Below are positions 35,318 to 44,394 of a DNA stretch of 64,000 nt, piece after piece. The notes beneath the pieces are model-generated. The model did not search any database. It was given only the letters and a program-made list of their open reading frames with translations, and was not told the DNA's origin. Origin of the DNA: Mycolicibacterium sphagni (GTDB lineage Bacteria > Actinomycetota > Actinomycetes > Mycobacteriales > Mycobacteriaceae); NCBI RefSeq assembly GCF_002250655.1, contig NZ_NOZR01000014.1, positions 62,001-126,000 of the forward strand, given 5' to 3'. Both the position numbers and the translations under genes were made by a program. Positions within the stretch are counted from its first letter, which is position 1. The number at the start of each line of letters is the position of its first letter.

Positions 35318-36907
35318 TCAGGCCTGCCGGCGGATGGCCAACACGCTGCCGTCGGAATCCGCGGAGACATACAGGGTGCCGTCCAGCCCGGCGGCGATGC
35401 CGGCGAACGGCCCCTGAGGTCCGGAGAACGGCGGCATGCCGCGCAACGGCTTCGGGGTGACCCCGGGCGGAGCGCCGACCGGAAGACCGGACGCGATGGT
35501 CTGGCGTGATCCGCTGGACAGATTCACCGCGATCAGCGACTTGGCGTCCGTGTCGACGATGTACAGCAGGTCGCCGTCGACCAGAATGCCTTGCGGGCAG
35601 CCCAATCCGTCCACCACCGGCTCCGCGGTGCTGCCGTCGACCTTGACCACACGGCCACGCTCGGAAACCAGCGGGTTGCCGTCCGGCCCGATCGCCACCC
35701 CGACGGGGGTGTCGAGCCCGGAGGCCAGCACCTCGGTGCGGCCGGCATCCACCGACAACAGCCGGCCGGTGCCCTGTTCGACGGCCACGATCCCGCGCGG
35801 GCCGATTGCGACGCCGTAGAGCTGATCCAATCCGTCTGCCAGGAAATCACTTTCGCCGTCCGACGGACGAAATCGTGCCACCTGTCCACCCGATGTCGTC
35901 ACCACGAACTCGCCCGGTCCGGTCGCGGTCACCCCGCGCACAAAGCCGGGGTAGCCCGGACTGAACAGCATGCCGAGGGCATGGAGGGTGCCGTCGGCGC
36001 GCACGTGATAGAAGTACGTGCCGTCGGCGACGTACAGCTCGCCGTCGGATCCGACCGTGAGATCCAGTGGCCAGTTCAGGCCGCCAGGCAGCACCGCACG
36101 CGTCCGCAGGCCGTCGAGAACCTCGGAGATCTCGCCGGTGAAGTTCGAGACGAACAGCCTCTTCCCGACGAAGGCCAGGTTGTCCAGGCCGGGGTTCAGA
36201 TTGGCCAGCACCGTCTGCTCACCAGTGCGCGGATCGATCCGCAGAACCTGTCCGCTGTGCACCTGGGTAGAGACCAGCTGCCCCTGGGAGTCAAACTTGA
36301 CGGCGTCGGGCACACCGAGACCAGTCGCCACCACTTCGGGGGTGCCGCCATCGGGGTCGATGCGCCAGATTTCGTTGGCGCCCATCACCGGGAAATACAG
36401 CAGCCCGTCGGGCCCGACCTCCATGGCGTTGGGAGAGGGCACGTTCTCCAGCAGGATGCGTTGCCCGCCGGTGGCCGGATCCAGTTCCATCAGCCGGCCG
36501 CCCTCACGGCACTCGCCGATGAACAACCGGCCGTGGTGCACGGTGATCCCGTTGGCGCATGGCAGGTCGTCGCGCAAGACGCGCGTGGTGCCGTCGCCGG
36601 CGCGGACGCTCACCCGGCCGTCCATCACCTCGGTGGCGTAGAGGTTTCCGGCGTCATCGAATGCGACATCGTCGGGGGCGATGATGTCACCGCCCTTGGC
36701 GCTGACGGTATCGACTTCGCCGGTGCCGATGTTCAGTGCGCTGATCTGGCTGCCGGTCACCTGGGCGATGTAGACGCGGCCGTCGGGACCGGTGCGCAGG
36801 CCGTTGGCGCCGAAGAGCCGGCTGGGCGCGGTGCGGCGCTCGACGGTCCAGCCCTCGGCCACGACCGGCGGCTGGGCGAGGGTGAAGCGCGCATCCTGCG
36901 GAGTCAT
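35318..36907 (-). CDS. SMP-30/gluconolactonase-like beta-propeller protein
   Basis: 529 residues from ATG 36907 (a start 12 codons earlier at 36943 is possible). Repeated blades of the form DGRVYIA, GNLYATE, DGLLYFPV and DGELYVADGT fill the chain; sequences such as LPCANGITVHHGRL and DDVAFDDAGNLYATE look like SMP-30/gluconolactonase calcium-site regions. At twice the usual length it seems to contain two propeller units. No signal peptide is seen. As first gene of the left operon beside a Baeyer-Villiger-type monooxygenase operon, a lactone hydrolase role is inferred. NHL-repeat binding protein is the alternative. Confidence 0.7.
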   Translation of the reverse strand: MTPQDARFTLAQPPVVAEGWTVERRTAPSRLFGANGLRTGPDGRVYIAQVTGSQISALNIGTGEVDTVSAKGGDIIAPDDVAFDDAGNLYATEVMDGRVSVRAGDGTTRVLRDDLPCANGITVHHGRLFIGECREGGRLMELDPATGGQRILLENVPSPNAMEVGPDGLLYFPVMGANEIWRIDPDGGTPEVVATGLGVPDAVKFDSQGQLVSTQVHSGQVLRIDPRTGEQTVLANLNPGLDNLAFVGKRLFVSNFTGEISEVLDGLRTRAVLPGGLNWPLDLTVGSDGELYVADGTYFYHVRADGTLHALGMLFSPGYPGFVRGVTATGPGEFVVTTSGGQVARFRPSDGESDFLADGLDQLYGVAIGPRGIVAVEQGTGRLLSVDAGRTEVLASGLDTPVGVAIGPDGNPLVSERGRVVKVDGSTAEPVVDGLGCPQGILVDGDLLYIVDTDAKSLIAVNLSSGSRQTIASGLPVGAPPGVTPKPLRGMPPFSGPQGPFAGIAAGLDGTLYVSADSDGSVLAIRRQA

Positions 36908-37081
36908 CGGCGTGACGGTATCAAGCGAAGTTAGTCCAGACAATAGTTCCCGCCTATCTTCGGCGACCCCCTTGACGGTGCTATAACTGCTGCGGAATCA
37001 TGTTCTCCAGTCAGCAGAGTCCCATGTTTTGTCCGTACAAATAGGCGAAGCTCCGGACAAAACTGTGAACGAAAGTGAGTT
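36908..37081. promoter_or_regulatory. Divergent promoter region of the catabolic cluster
   Basis: 174 bases between the two operons. TTGACG at 36973-36978 could be a rightward -35 element, but a matching -10 is not clear. The right half carries the palindromes described separately. This is the only intergenic gap in the cluster large enough to hold both promoters. Confidence 0.6.
37027..37062. promoter_or_regulatory. Inverted repeats, candidate GntR operator
   Basis: Two nested symmetries: TTTTGTCCG (37027-37035) pairs perfectly with CGGACAAAA (37054-37062), and TTTGTCCGTACAAA (37028-37041) is itself palindromic with TTTGT/ACAAA arms. The second fits the short GT/AC palindromes used by HutC-type GntR proteins. 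It lies 20 bases before the first gene of the right operon, where bound repressor would block it. Confidence 0.6.
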
Positions 37082-37927
37082 ATGGCGGATCTCCTGAGGC
37101 TCGACGGCCGCATCGTGGTGGTGTCGGGCGCCGGAGGCGGCGGCATTGGAACGACCGTGACAGAGATGGCCGCACGCGCCGGTGCGACCGTCGTCGCCGT
37201 CAGCCGCTCGCAGGACAACCTCGACCAACATATGGGGCCGCTGGTCGACGACGGACTGTCGATCGTGCCGGTGGCTGCCGACGCGTCCACCGACGCCGGG
37301 ATCGCGACCGTTCTCGACGCGGTGCGCCGCACCGAGGGCCGTCTCTACGGACTGGTCAACATCGCCGGCGGCGCCGCGCCCTCGACCTGGATGCCGGCTA
37401 CCCGGGTCAGCCGCGCCGACTGGCGCGAGCTGTTCACCGCCAACCTCGAGACCATGTTCTTCATGAGCCAGGCGGTGGCCGCCGAGATCCGGTCGGGCGG
37501 TGGGCCGGGCTCGATCGTGTCGGTGTCGTCGATCAGCGGGATGAATACCGCGCCCTTCCACATCGCCTATGGCACCGCCAAAGCGGCGATCGTGGCGGCC
37601 ACCCGCACCATGGCCGTGGAACTGGCGCTCGACGGCATCCGTGTCAACGCTGTCGCGCCAGGCGTCACCGAGACGGCAGCGTCGCGGACATATGTCGACA
37701 ACGACCCCGAACGCGACCGTGCCGCTATCGCGATGGGACGGCGGGGGCGTCCCGAAGAACAGGCCGGCGCGATCCTGTTCCTGCTTTCGGACCTCTCGAA
37801 CTACGTCACCGGTCAAACCTTGCTCGTCGACGGCGGTTTGAATCTGCGATGGACTCACCTCGGCGCCGACAACACGTCGCTGTTTCTCTCCGACGACGAC
37901 TTCCGCAACGAAATCAGCAGGCCCTGA
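37082..37927 (+). CDS. Short-chain dehydrogenase/reductase
   Basis: 281 residues, SDR with a slightly unusual cofactor loop SGAGGGGIGTT (residues 15-25), NIAGGAA in place of NNAG, catalytic YGTAK after VSVSSISGMN, and YVTGQTLLVDGGLNLRW. The 20-residue C-terminal tail (SLFLSDDDFRNEI) is extra. It is the first gene of the right operon. It may oxidise an alcohol produced by the Rieske oxygenase to the ketone needed by the monooxygenase encoded two genes downstream. Confidence 0.88.
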   Translation: MADLLRLDGRIVVVSGAGGGGIGTTVTEMAARAGATVVAVSRSQDNLDQHMGPLVDDGLSIVPVAADASTDAGIATVLDAVRRTEGRLYGLVNIAGGAAPSTWMPATRVSRADWRELFTANLETMFFMSQAVAAEIRSGGGPGSIVSVSSISGMNTAPFHIAYGTAKAAIVAATRTMAVELALDGIRVNAVAPGVTETAASRTYVDNDPERDRAAIAMGRRGRPEEQAGAILFLLSDLSNYVTGQTLLVDGGLNLRWTHLGADNTSLFLSDDDFRNEISRP

Positions 37928-37936
37928 AAGGATTTG

Positions 37937-39325
37937 ATGATGGGCGAACTCAACGGCACGGAAGAACTGTCAGAACCGATGACCATCGGCGTAGATGCCT
38001 ACATCTCGCCGGAGTACGCCCGCGCCGAACGCGACAAGCTGTGGCGCAAGGTGTGGCAGCAGGTCGGCCGGGTCGAGGAACTGCCAGAGGTCGGCAGCTA
38101 CCTGACCTACGACATCTTGGACGACTCGATCATCGTCGTGCGGACAGGATCGAACTCATCCTCAGACAGTTTTGCTGCGCACCACAACGTCTGCATGCAC
38201 CGAGGCCGCCGGCTCGTCGACACCCCGCCCGGCGCGAAACAGGCTGTGGGCCGGGCTCGTAAGTCGTTCGTCTGCGGATTCCACGGCTGGAGCTACGGCC
38301 TCGACGGTGCCTGCTCGCACATCCGCGAAGAGGCCGACTGGAAGGGGGCGCTGACCCCGGCCAGCACGCGTCTGCGGTCGGTCAACGTCGACACCTGGGG
38401 TGGCTGGCTCTGGATCAACATGGATCCCGACTGCGAACCACTGGCCGACTTCCTCTTTCCGGCAGCCAAGATCCTGGATCCGTTCGGGTTGGAGAACATG
38501 CGCGTCAAATGGCGCAAATGGGTCCATTTCGACTGCAACTGGAAGGTCGCCTTGGAGGCCTTCAACGAGACCTACCACGTCTTCACCACCCATCCGGAGT
38601 TCAACAAGTTCGGTGAGTTCAAGGGCTGGGCCAAGGCGCAGGGCCGGCACAGCAACATCGGCTACGACGCGCCCGAAGATCTCGCCGAGACCAAGTCCAA
38701 GATCCGGCTCGGCACCGGCGATCCGCGGATCTCCACCGCCGAAATGCAGGTGTACACAATGGAGGAGACCAACGCGACCACCACGCAGACGTTGGTGAAC
38801 GCCGCCCTGCGGCTGGTCGACGAATTGCCCGAGGGCACACCCGCGGACAAGGTGCTCGACCATTGGCTGTCCTCCGCACGCCGCGACGACGAAGCCCGCG
38901 GGGTGGTGTGGCCGACGATCCCCGCCGAGATCCTCGGGCAGAGCGGAACCGCCTGGCAGCTGTTCCCGAACTTCCAGATCGGGCAAGGCCTGACCAGCGC
39001 GCTGTGCTACGGCGCACGCCCCGATCCGGGATACGACCCGGACAAGTGCATCTTCGAGGTTTCGGTGTTCGAGCTATACCCCAAAGGTGCTGAACCACAG
39101 GCAGATTGGGAGTACACCCCGGTGGGCGATCCGCGCTGGCGCAGCGTGCTGCCGCAGGACTTCTCCAACATGGCTGCTGTCCAGCAGGGGATGAAGTCGC
39201 TCGGTTTCCCCGGCACCCAGCCCAATCCGTATCGCGAGCGCAGCACCGTCAATCTGCACTACCAGCTGTCGAAGTACATGGGCACCGGGGAACCCCGCGC
39301 GCTCACGAAGGAGAACGATCAATGA
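37937..39325 (+). CDS. Rieske ring-hydroxylating oxygenase alpha subunit
   Basis: 462 residues; ATG 37937 is preceded by AAAGGA, and TTG 37934 or ATG 37940 are close alternatives. The Rieske cluster ligands are Cys86, His88, Cys113 and His116 with 24 residues between the pairs, longer than the usual 15-21, because of the insert DTPPGAKQAVGRARKS. The catalytic iron ligands are in EAFNETYHVFTTHPE. The family hydroxylates rings or demethylates, with electrons from a reductase. No beta subunit or reductase gene is in the cluster, so electrons must come from elsewhere. It couples by four-base overlap to the flavin monooxygenase gene. Confidence 0.9.
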   Translation: MMGELNGTEELSEPMTIGVDAYISPEYARAERDKLWRKVWQQVGRVEELPEVGSYLTYDILDDSIIVVRTGSNSSSDSFAAHHNVCMHRGRRLVDTPPGAKQAVGRARKSFVCGFHGWSYGLDGACSHIREEADWKGALTPASTRLRSVNVDTWGGWLWINMDPDCEPLADFLFPAAKILDPFGLENMRVKWRKWVHFDCNWKVALEAFNETYHVFTTHPEFNKFGEFKGWAKAQGRHSNIGYDAPEDLAETKSKIRLGTGDPRISTAEMQVYTMEETNATTTQTLVNAALRLVDELPEGTPADKVLDHWLSSARRDDEARGVVWPTIPAEILGQSGTAWQLFPNFQIGQGLTSALCYGARPDPGYDPDKCIFEVSVFELYPKGAEPQADWEYTPVGDPRWRSVLPQDFSNMAAVQQGMKSLGFPGTQPNPYRERSTVNLHYQLSKYMGTGEPRALTKENDQ

Positions 39326-41172
39326 CCGCCGAGTGCGGACCGACTCAGACACCGGCCGATATCGACATCGACGCGCTGCGGGAGAAGTACCGCGTGGAGC
39401 GGGAGAAGCGTCTGCGCCCGGAGGGATCCGCGCAGTATTTGGAACTAGAGGGCGACTTCGCGGACTTCTACGAGATCGATCCCTACACCACCGTGACCGC
39501 GCGTGATCCGATCGTCGAAGACGCCGACGTCGTAGTCCTCGGTGGCGGCTTCGCCGGTCTGCTGGCCGGGGCCTATCTGAAGAAGGCAGGCGTCGAGGGT
39601 GTGCGGGTCATCGAGATGGCCGGCGACTTCGGTGGGGTCTGGTACTGGAACCGGTTTCCGGGGATTCAGTGCGACAACGACGCGTACTGCTACATCCCGC
39701 TGCTCGAAGAGCTCGATTTCATGCCGTCGAAGAAGTTCGCGGACGGTGCCGAGATCTTCCAGCACTGCCGAAACATCGGGAAGTACTTCGGGCTCTACGA
39801 CGGCGCGTTGTTCTCCACCCAGGTCCGCGAACTGCGCTGGGACGACGCGCTCCAGCGCTGGCGGATCAGCACCGATCGCGGCGACGACATCCGGGCACGC
39901 TTCGTGGTGATGGCCCAGGGGTCCTACAACCGGCCCAAGCTGCCGAACATTCCGGGCATCAAGGACTTTCGCGATGCCGGCGGGCATGTGTTCCACTCCG
40001 CCCGCTGGGATTACGACTACACCGGCGGCGACGCGAACGGCGGTCTGGACAAGCTGGCCGACAAGCGGGTCGCACTGGTCGGCACTGGTGCCACCGGCGT
40101 GCAGCTGGTGCCACATCTAGGCCGGGACGCCAAGCAGCTCTTCGTTTTCCAGCGAACCCCATCCTCGGTGGACGAGCGGGCCAATACGCCGACCGATCCG
40201 GCGTGGGCCGGCTCCCTGAAGCCGGGTTGGCAGGAGGAGCGCAAGCGCAACTTCCACAACTGGTCGCCGTTCGTCGGTGTGGTGTTCGGCGAGCCGGACC
40301 TGGTCTGTGACTTCTGGACCGAGCTCGGCCGCAACCTGACTGCGCGGATCGCGGGTAGCGAGGATCCCGCGTCGGTGAGCATCGAGCAGATCATGGCGTT
40401 CCGGGAAGAGGAGGACTACAAGATCATGGAGCGGCTGCGACGCCGCATCGAAGGCCTTGTCACCGACCCGGACACCGCCGAGGCGCTCAAGCCGTACTAC
40501 CGTTTCATGTGCAAGCGGCCATGTTCGAGCGAGGAGTACCTGACCGCGTTCAACCGGCCCAACGTGACCCTGATCGACGTGGCCGAATCTAAGGGCGTGG
40601 AACGGCTGACCGCGAAGGGCATCGTCGCCAACGGCGTTGAGTACGAGGTCGATTGCGTGATATTCGCCAGCGGCTTCGAGATCTCCACCGAGATCAGCAG
40701 GCGCTATGCGATCGACACCATCGAGGGCCGCAACGGGCTGTCGCTCTTCGAATACTGGAAGGACAACTACCAGACGCTGCACGGGATAACCAGCCGTGGC
40801 TTCCCCAACCAGTTCTTCACGGGGTTCATCCAGGGTGGCGTCTCGGCGAATACCACCGCGATGTTCGAGCAGCAGGCCAAGCACATCGCCTACATCATCG
40901 CCGAGGCGCAGAAGCGCGGCGCGAAGGTCGTCGAGCCCAGCCAGGAGGGCCAGGACGCCTGGGTGGCGACCATCCGCGAACTGGCGATCGACAATTCGGC
41001 ATTCGAACTGTCGTGCACACCCGGCTACTACAACAACGAGGGCCGCGGCGGCGCGGAAGGCAACGGCTCGTTCCTGGGCGACTTCTATTCGCCCGGCTTC
41101 TACGCCTTCGAGGACCTCATCGCCGAATGGCGGGCCAAAGGCGATCTCGACGGCTTGGAGCTCGGAACCTAG
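39322..41172 (+). CDS. Baeyer-Villiger-type flavin monooxygenase
   Basis: 616 residues from ATG 39322, with AAGGAGA upstream. The FAD Rossmann motif is [20 protein letters not shown] and the NADPH motif [18 protein letters not shown]. The Baeyer-Villiger fingerprint region reads [11 protein letters not shown], keeping the Gly, His and Trp but with Ala for the first Phe. The N-terminal extension of about 60 residues before the FAD motif is shared with large-substrate enzymes such as cyclopentadecanone and steroid monooxygenases. Expected reaction: cyclic ketone plus oxygen and NADPH to lactone. A lactonase-like gene lies in the divergent operon. Confidence 0.9.
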   Translation: MTAECGPTQTPADIDIDALREKYRVEREKRLRPEGSAQYLELEGDFADFYEIDPYTTVTARDPIVEDADVVVLGGGFAGLLAGAYLKKAGVEGVRVIEMAGDFGGVWYWNRFPGIQCDNDAYCYIPLLEELDFMPSKKFADGAEIFQHCRNIGKYFGLYDGALFSTQVRELRWDDALQRWRISTDRGDDIRARFVVMAQGSYNRPKLPNIPGIKDFRDAGGHVFHSARWDYDYTGGDANGGLDKLADKRVALVGTGATGVQLVPHLGRDAKQLFVFQRTPSSVDERANTPTDPAWAGSLKPGWQEERKRNFHNWSPFVGVVFGEPDLVCDFWTELGRNLTARIAGSEDPASVSIEQIMAFREEEDYKIMERLRRRIEGLVTDPDTAEALKPYYRFMCKRPCSSEEYLTAFNRPNVTLIDVAESKGVERLTAKGIVANGVEYEVDCVIFASGFEISTEISRRYAIDTIEGRNGLSLFEYWKDNYQTLHGITSRGFPNQFFTGFIQGGVSANTTAMFEQQAKHIAYIIAEAQKRGAKVVEPSQEGQDAWVATIRELAIDNSAFELSCTPGYYNNEGRGGAEGNGSFLGDFYSPGFYAFEDLIAEWRAKGDLDGLELGT

Positions 41173-42090
41173 ATGGCGACAGCACGATTCGACGATCGGG
41201 TCGCCGTTGTCACCGGCGCCGGCCGGGGGCTGGGGCGCGAGTACGCACTGTTGCTCGCCCGGCTCGGGGCCAAGGTTGTGGTGAACGACTCCGGTGGCGC
41301 GTTGACCGGCGAGGGTGACGACAGCGGGCCGGCTCAGCAGGTCGTCGACGAGATCGTCGCCGCAGGCGGGGAGGCGATCGCTTCGACGGAGTCGGTGGCC
41401 ACCGCGGTCGGCGGGCAGGCCATCGTCGGAGCGGCGGTGCAGCGATACGGTCGGATCGATGTCCTGATCCACAATGCCGGAATCGTACGGAGTGCGCCGC
41501 TGTGCGAGATGGCGGGCGAGGATTTCGACGCCGTGCTCGACGTCCATCTGCGGGGCGCGTTCCACGTTGTGCGGTCGGCCTTTCCGGTGATGTGCCGGGC
41601 CGGCTACGGCCGCGTCGTACTCACGTCATCGATCGGCGGCCTGTATGGCAACCACGCGGTGGCCAACTATGCGGCCGCCAAAGCCGGGGTGATCGGGTTG
41701 TCCGATGTCGTGGCGCTCGAAGGCGCCGACCACGGCGTGCGGTGCAACGTCATCGTCCCGGCCGCGGTGACCAGAATGGCTGAGGGGCTGGACACTTCCG
41801 CCTACCCGCCGATGGGGCCCGACCTCGTCGCTCCGGTGGTCGGCTGGCTGGCGCACGAATCGTGTTCGGTCACCGGCGAGATCCTGACCGCTATCGCGGG
41901 CCGGGTGGCCAGGGTCGTGGTCGCGGAGTCCATCGGGGTGTACCAGCCGGAGTGGAGCATTGACCAGGTGGCTGCCCGCATCGAAGAGATTCGCGATATC
42001 AACGACCCGCTGGTGTTCCCGGTGGTGCCCGACGGGCACAGCGCTCACATCGGCCACAGCTTCGGGATGGCAAGGGGCACAGATGACTAG
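41173..42090 (+). CDS. SDR family, peroxisomal-type hydroxyacyl-CoA dehydrogenase-like
   Basis: 305 residues directly abutting the monooxygenase stop codon. It has TGAGRGLGREYALLLARLGA and VVVNDSGGALTGEG, the signature of 17-beta-hydroxysteroid dehydrogenase type 4 (multifunctional enzyme 2) and its bacterial relatives, then NAGIV, catalytic YAAAK after TSSIGGLYGNH. The C-terminus (about residues 235-305) extends as in that group (ESIGVYQPEWSIDQVAARIE). Probable substrate: a 3-hydroxyacyl-CoA or a ring alcohol. It overlaps the CoA-transferase gene by eight bases. Confidence 0.88.
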   Translation: MATARFDDRVAVVTGAGRGLGREYALLLARLGAKVVVNDSGGALTGEGDDSGPAQQVVDEIVAAGGEAIASTESVATAVGGQAIVGAAVQRYGRIDVLIHNAGIVRSAPLCEMAGEDFDAVLDVHLRGAFHVVRSAFPVMCRAGYGRVVLTSSIGGLYGNHAVANYAAAKAGVIGLSDVVALEGADHGVRCNVIVPAAVTRMAEGLDTSAYPPMGPDLVAPVVGWLAHESCSVTGEILTAIAGRVARVVVAESIGVYQPEWSIDQVAARIEEIRDINDPLVFPVVPDGHSAHIGHSFGMARGTDD

Positions 42091-43240
42091 CACCGGCCCG
42101 CTGGCGGGAATCCGGGTGATCGACCTCACCGCGATGGTGATGGGCCCCTATTGCACGCAGATCATGGCCGATATGGGTGCCGACGTCATCAAGGTCGAGC
42201 CGCCCGCCGGCGACGACACCCGCTACGTCTCGGTCGGTCCGGCACCGGGACTGAGCGGGGTGTTCGTCAATGTCAATCGTGGTAAACGCAGTGTGGTGCT
42301 GGATCTTCGGTCTGAAGAAGGCAAGGCGGCGCTGCGCGCGCTGATTGCGGGTGCCGACGTGTTCATCCACTCGATGCGCGCGAAGGCCATCACCCGGCTC
42401 GGGTTCGGCTACGACGACGTCGTCGCCATCAACCCGGCGATCGTCTACACCAACTGCTACGGGTATGGCCGCCGTGGACCCGAACGGGACCGCCCCGCCT
42501 ACGACGACACCATCCAGGCCGAGTGCGGATTGCCCGCCGTGCAGGCCGAATTAACCGGTGAGGCCAATTACGTCGCCACGATCGTGGCCGACAAGGTCGC
42601 CGGCCTGACCGCCGTCTACGCGACGACGATGGCGCTGTTCCACCGCGAACGCACCGGTGAAGGCCAGGAAGTCGAAGTCGCGATGTTCGAGACGATGGCC
42701 TCGTTCATGCTCGTCGAGCATGCCAACGGCGCGATGTTCGACCCACCGCTCGGGCCCGCCCTGTACCACCGGACGGTCGCACCTAACCGCAAGCCGTACA
42801 AGACAAAAGACGGCTACATCTCGGCGCTGATCTACAACGACAAGCATTGGGCCGGTTTCATCAACGCGGTGCGGCCGGCGTGGAACACCGAACGCTACGC
42901 CACGCTCAGTGCGCGAGCCGCGGAAATCGACACCGTGTATTCGCTGGTCGCCCAGACCATGGCCGAACGGACCACCGAGGAGTGGCTGACATTGTTCGTG
43001 GAGTTGGAGATCCCGGCGGCGCCGCTGAACTCCCCGCAAGCGCTGTTCGACAATGAACAGCTCAATGCCGTCGGATTCTTCGAGACGGTGCCCACCCCGC
43101 ACGGCCCGGTCCGGATGCCGGGCGTGCCGACCTGGTTTTCCCGAACCCCGGGGCGCATCGGGGGACCGGCCCCCGAACTCGGTGCCGACACCGCTGACGT
43201 GCTGGCCGAATTGGGCCTGGCCGGGGTGGAGAGCGCATGA
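42083..43240 (+). CDS. Family III CoA-transferase (CaiB/BaiF type)
   Basis: 385 residues. Family features are AGIRVIDLTAMVMGPYCTQI, ADMGADVIKVEPPAGDDTR, NRGKRSVVLDLRSEEGK, and the active-site region DRPAYDDTIQAECG with the Asp that forms the acyl-enzyme. Such enzymes move CoA between organic acids, including formyl-CoA:oxalate, carnitine and bile acid transferases. In this operon it could recycle CoA from the shortened product or activate an acid without ATP. Its stop overlaps the first acyl-CoA dehydrogenase start by four bases. Confidence 0.9.
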   Translation: MTSTGPLAGIRVIDLTAMVMGPYCTQIMADMGADVIKVEPPAGDDTRYVSVGPAPGLSGVFVNVNRGKRSVVLDLRSEEGKAALRALIAGADVFIHSMRAKAITRLGFGYDDVVAINPAIVYTNCYGYGRRGPERDRPAYDDTIQAECGLPAVQAELTGEANYVATIVADKVAGLTAVYATTMALFHRERTGEGQEVEVAMFETMASFMLVEHANGAMFDPPLGPALYHRTVAPNRKPYKTKDGYISALIYNDKHWAGFINAVRPAWNTERYATLSARAAEIDTVYSLVAQTMAERTTEEWLTLFVELEIPAAPLNSPQALFDNEQLNAVGFFETVPTPHGPVRMPGVPTWFSRTPGRIGGPAPELGADTADVLAELGLAGVESA

Positions 43241-44394
43241 GCCTGCAGTTCGAGTTCGGGCCGCAGGCCAGTGCGCTGCGCGGACAACTACGTGCGCTGG
43301 TTGGTGATCACGTGCCCGAGGGCTACCTCGGTGCGTTCACCGACGATCCGGCCGACCTCGAAGTGGCCCAACAGTTCTGTCACACGCTCGCCGAGCAGAA
43401 CCTGCTCTGTATGGCATGGCCCGCCGAGTTCGGTGGCCGCGATGCATCGGTGTGGGAACAGACCGTTGTACGCGAGGAGATGTGGGCACACCACGAGCCC
43501 CGCGGCGCGCAGTACATGGGCGTGAACTGGGTGGGTCCCATCATCATGCGCCACGGCACCGACGAGCAGAAGCGACAACACTTGCCACCCATCGCCGATG
43601 GTGACGTCATCTGGTGCCAAGGCTTCTCCGAGCCGGAAGCCGGCTCCGACCTTGCGTCGTTGCGGACCACCGCACGTCCCGATGCGGACGGGTGGCTGGT
43701 GAACGGGCAGAAGATCTGGACCTCCTACGCGACGATGGCGCAGTGGTGCTTCCTGCTGGCGCGAACCAGCAAGCGGGAGAAAAAACAGCAGGGACTGACC
43801 ATTTTCCTGGTGTCGATGGATGATCCCGCGATCGAGGTTCGGCCGCTTCGCACCATGCTCGGGCCGCACCACCTCAACGAGGTCTTCTTCGACAACCTGC
43901 GGGTGACCGAGGCGAACGTCCTCGGGACTGTCGACGACGGCTGGTCGATCGTGCAGGACGTGATGTCGTTCGAGCGGGTCGGCATCGCACGTTACGCGCG
44001 GTGCGAACGATTGCTGGCGGCGAGTCCGAAAGTTCTCGGCGATCGTTGGGAGACATTGCCCGGCGAGTTGCGCGGCCGTTGGATCCGGATGCTCACCCAA
44101 TGCCGGCGTGCTCGGCTGATGGCCTATCGGGTCGTCGAGCTTCAGAGCAGTGGGCAGATCAAACCCGGCGACGCGGCCGCGTACCGGATCGCCGTGACCA
44201 AACTGGATCAGGACAGCGCTGAGGTGCTCAGCGATATCGCCGCCGAGGTCTCCCACGACGACCCGAGGGCCGCCTGGTTCCTCGGCGAGGTCGAGGACCA
44301 CTGGAGGTATTCGCAGGCCTCGACGGTGTCGTCGGGGAGCATCGAGATGCAACGCATCCTGTTGTCCCGGGCAATGTTGGCGGCAGCGAAATGA
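43237..44394 (+). CDS. Acyl-CoA dehydrogenase (FadE-like), pair 1 alpha-type
   Basis: 385 residues. Acyl-CoA dehydrogenase features include WCQGFSEPEAGSDLASLRTT, DGWLVNGQKIWTSYATMAQW, PLRTMLGPHHLNEVFFDNLR and the C-terminal RYSQASTVSSGSIEMQRILL. The FAD is used to introduce a 2,3 double bond into an acyl-CoA. Length and sequence fit the larger subunit of heteromeric mycobacterial enzymes of the FadE26/FadE28 kind that act on steroid side chains. The next gene, a shorter relative, overlaps by four bases and is the probable partner. Confidence 0.9.
   Translation: MSLQFEFGPQASALRGQLRALVGDHVPEGYLGAFTDDPADLEVAQQFCHTLAEQNLLCMAWPAEFGGRDASVWEQTVVREEMWAHHEPRGAQYMGVNWVGPIIMRHGTDEQKRQHLPPIADGDVIWCQGFSEPEAGSDLASLRTTARPDADGWLVNGQKIWTSYATMAQWCFLLARTSKREKKQQGLTIFLVSMDDPAIEVRPLRTMLGPHHLNEVFFDNLRVTEANVLGTVDDGWSIVQDVMSFERVGIARYARCERLLAASPKVLGDRWETLPGELRGRWIRMLTQCRRARLMAYRVVELQSSGQIKPGDAAAYRIAVTKLDQDSAEVLSDIAAEVSHDDPRAAWFLGEVEDHWRYSQASTVSSGSIEMQRILLSRAMLAAAK

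Noticed and set aside
35591-36934. 447-codon plus-strand frame
   Set aside because: Antisense to the SMP-30-like propeller gene; the His/Gln/Arg-rich product has no domain and no ribosome site.
40117-41565. 482-codon minus-strand frame
   Set aside because: Antisense to the Baeyer-Villiger-type monooxygenase and the following SDR, both well supported.
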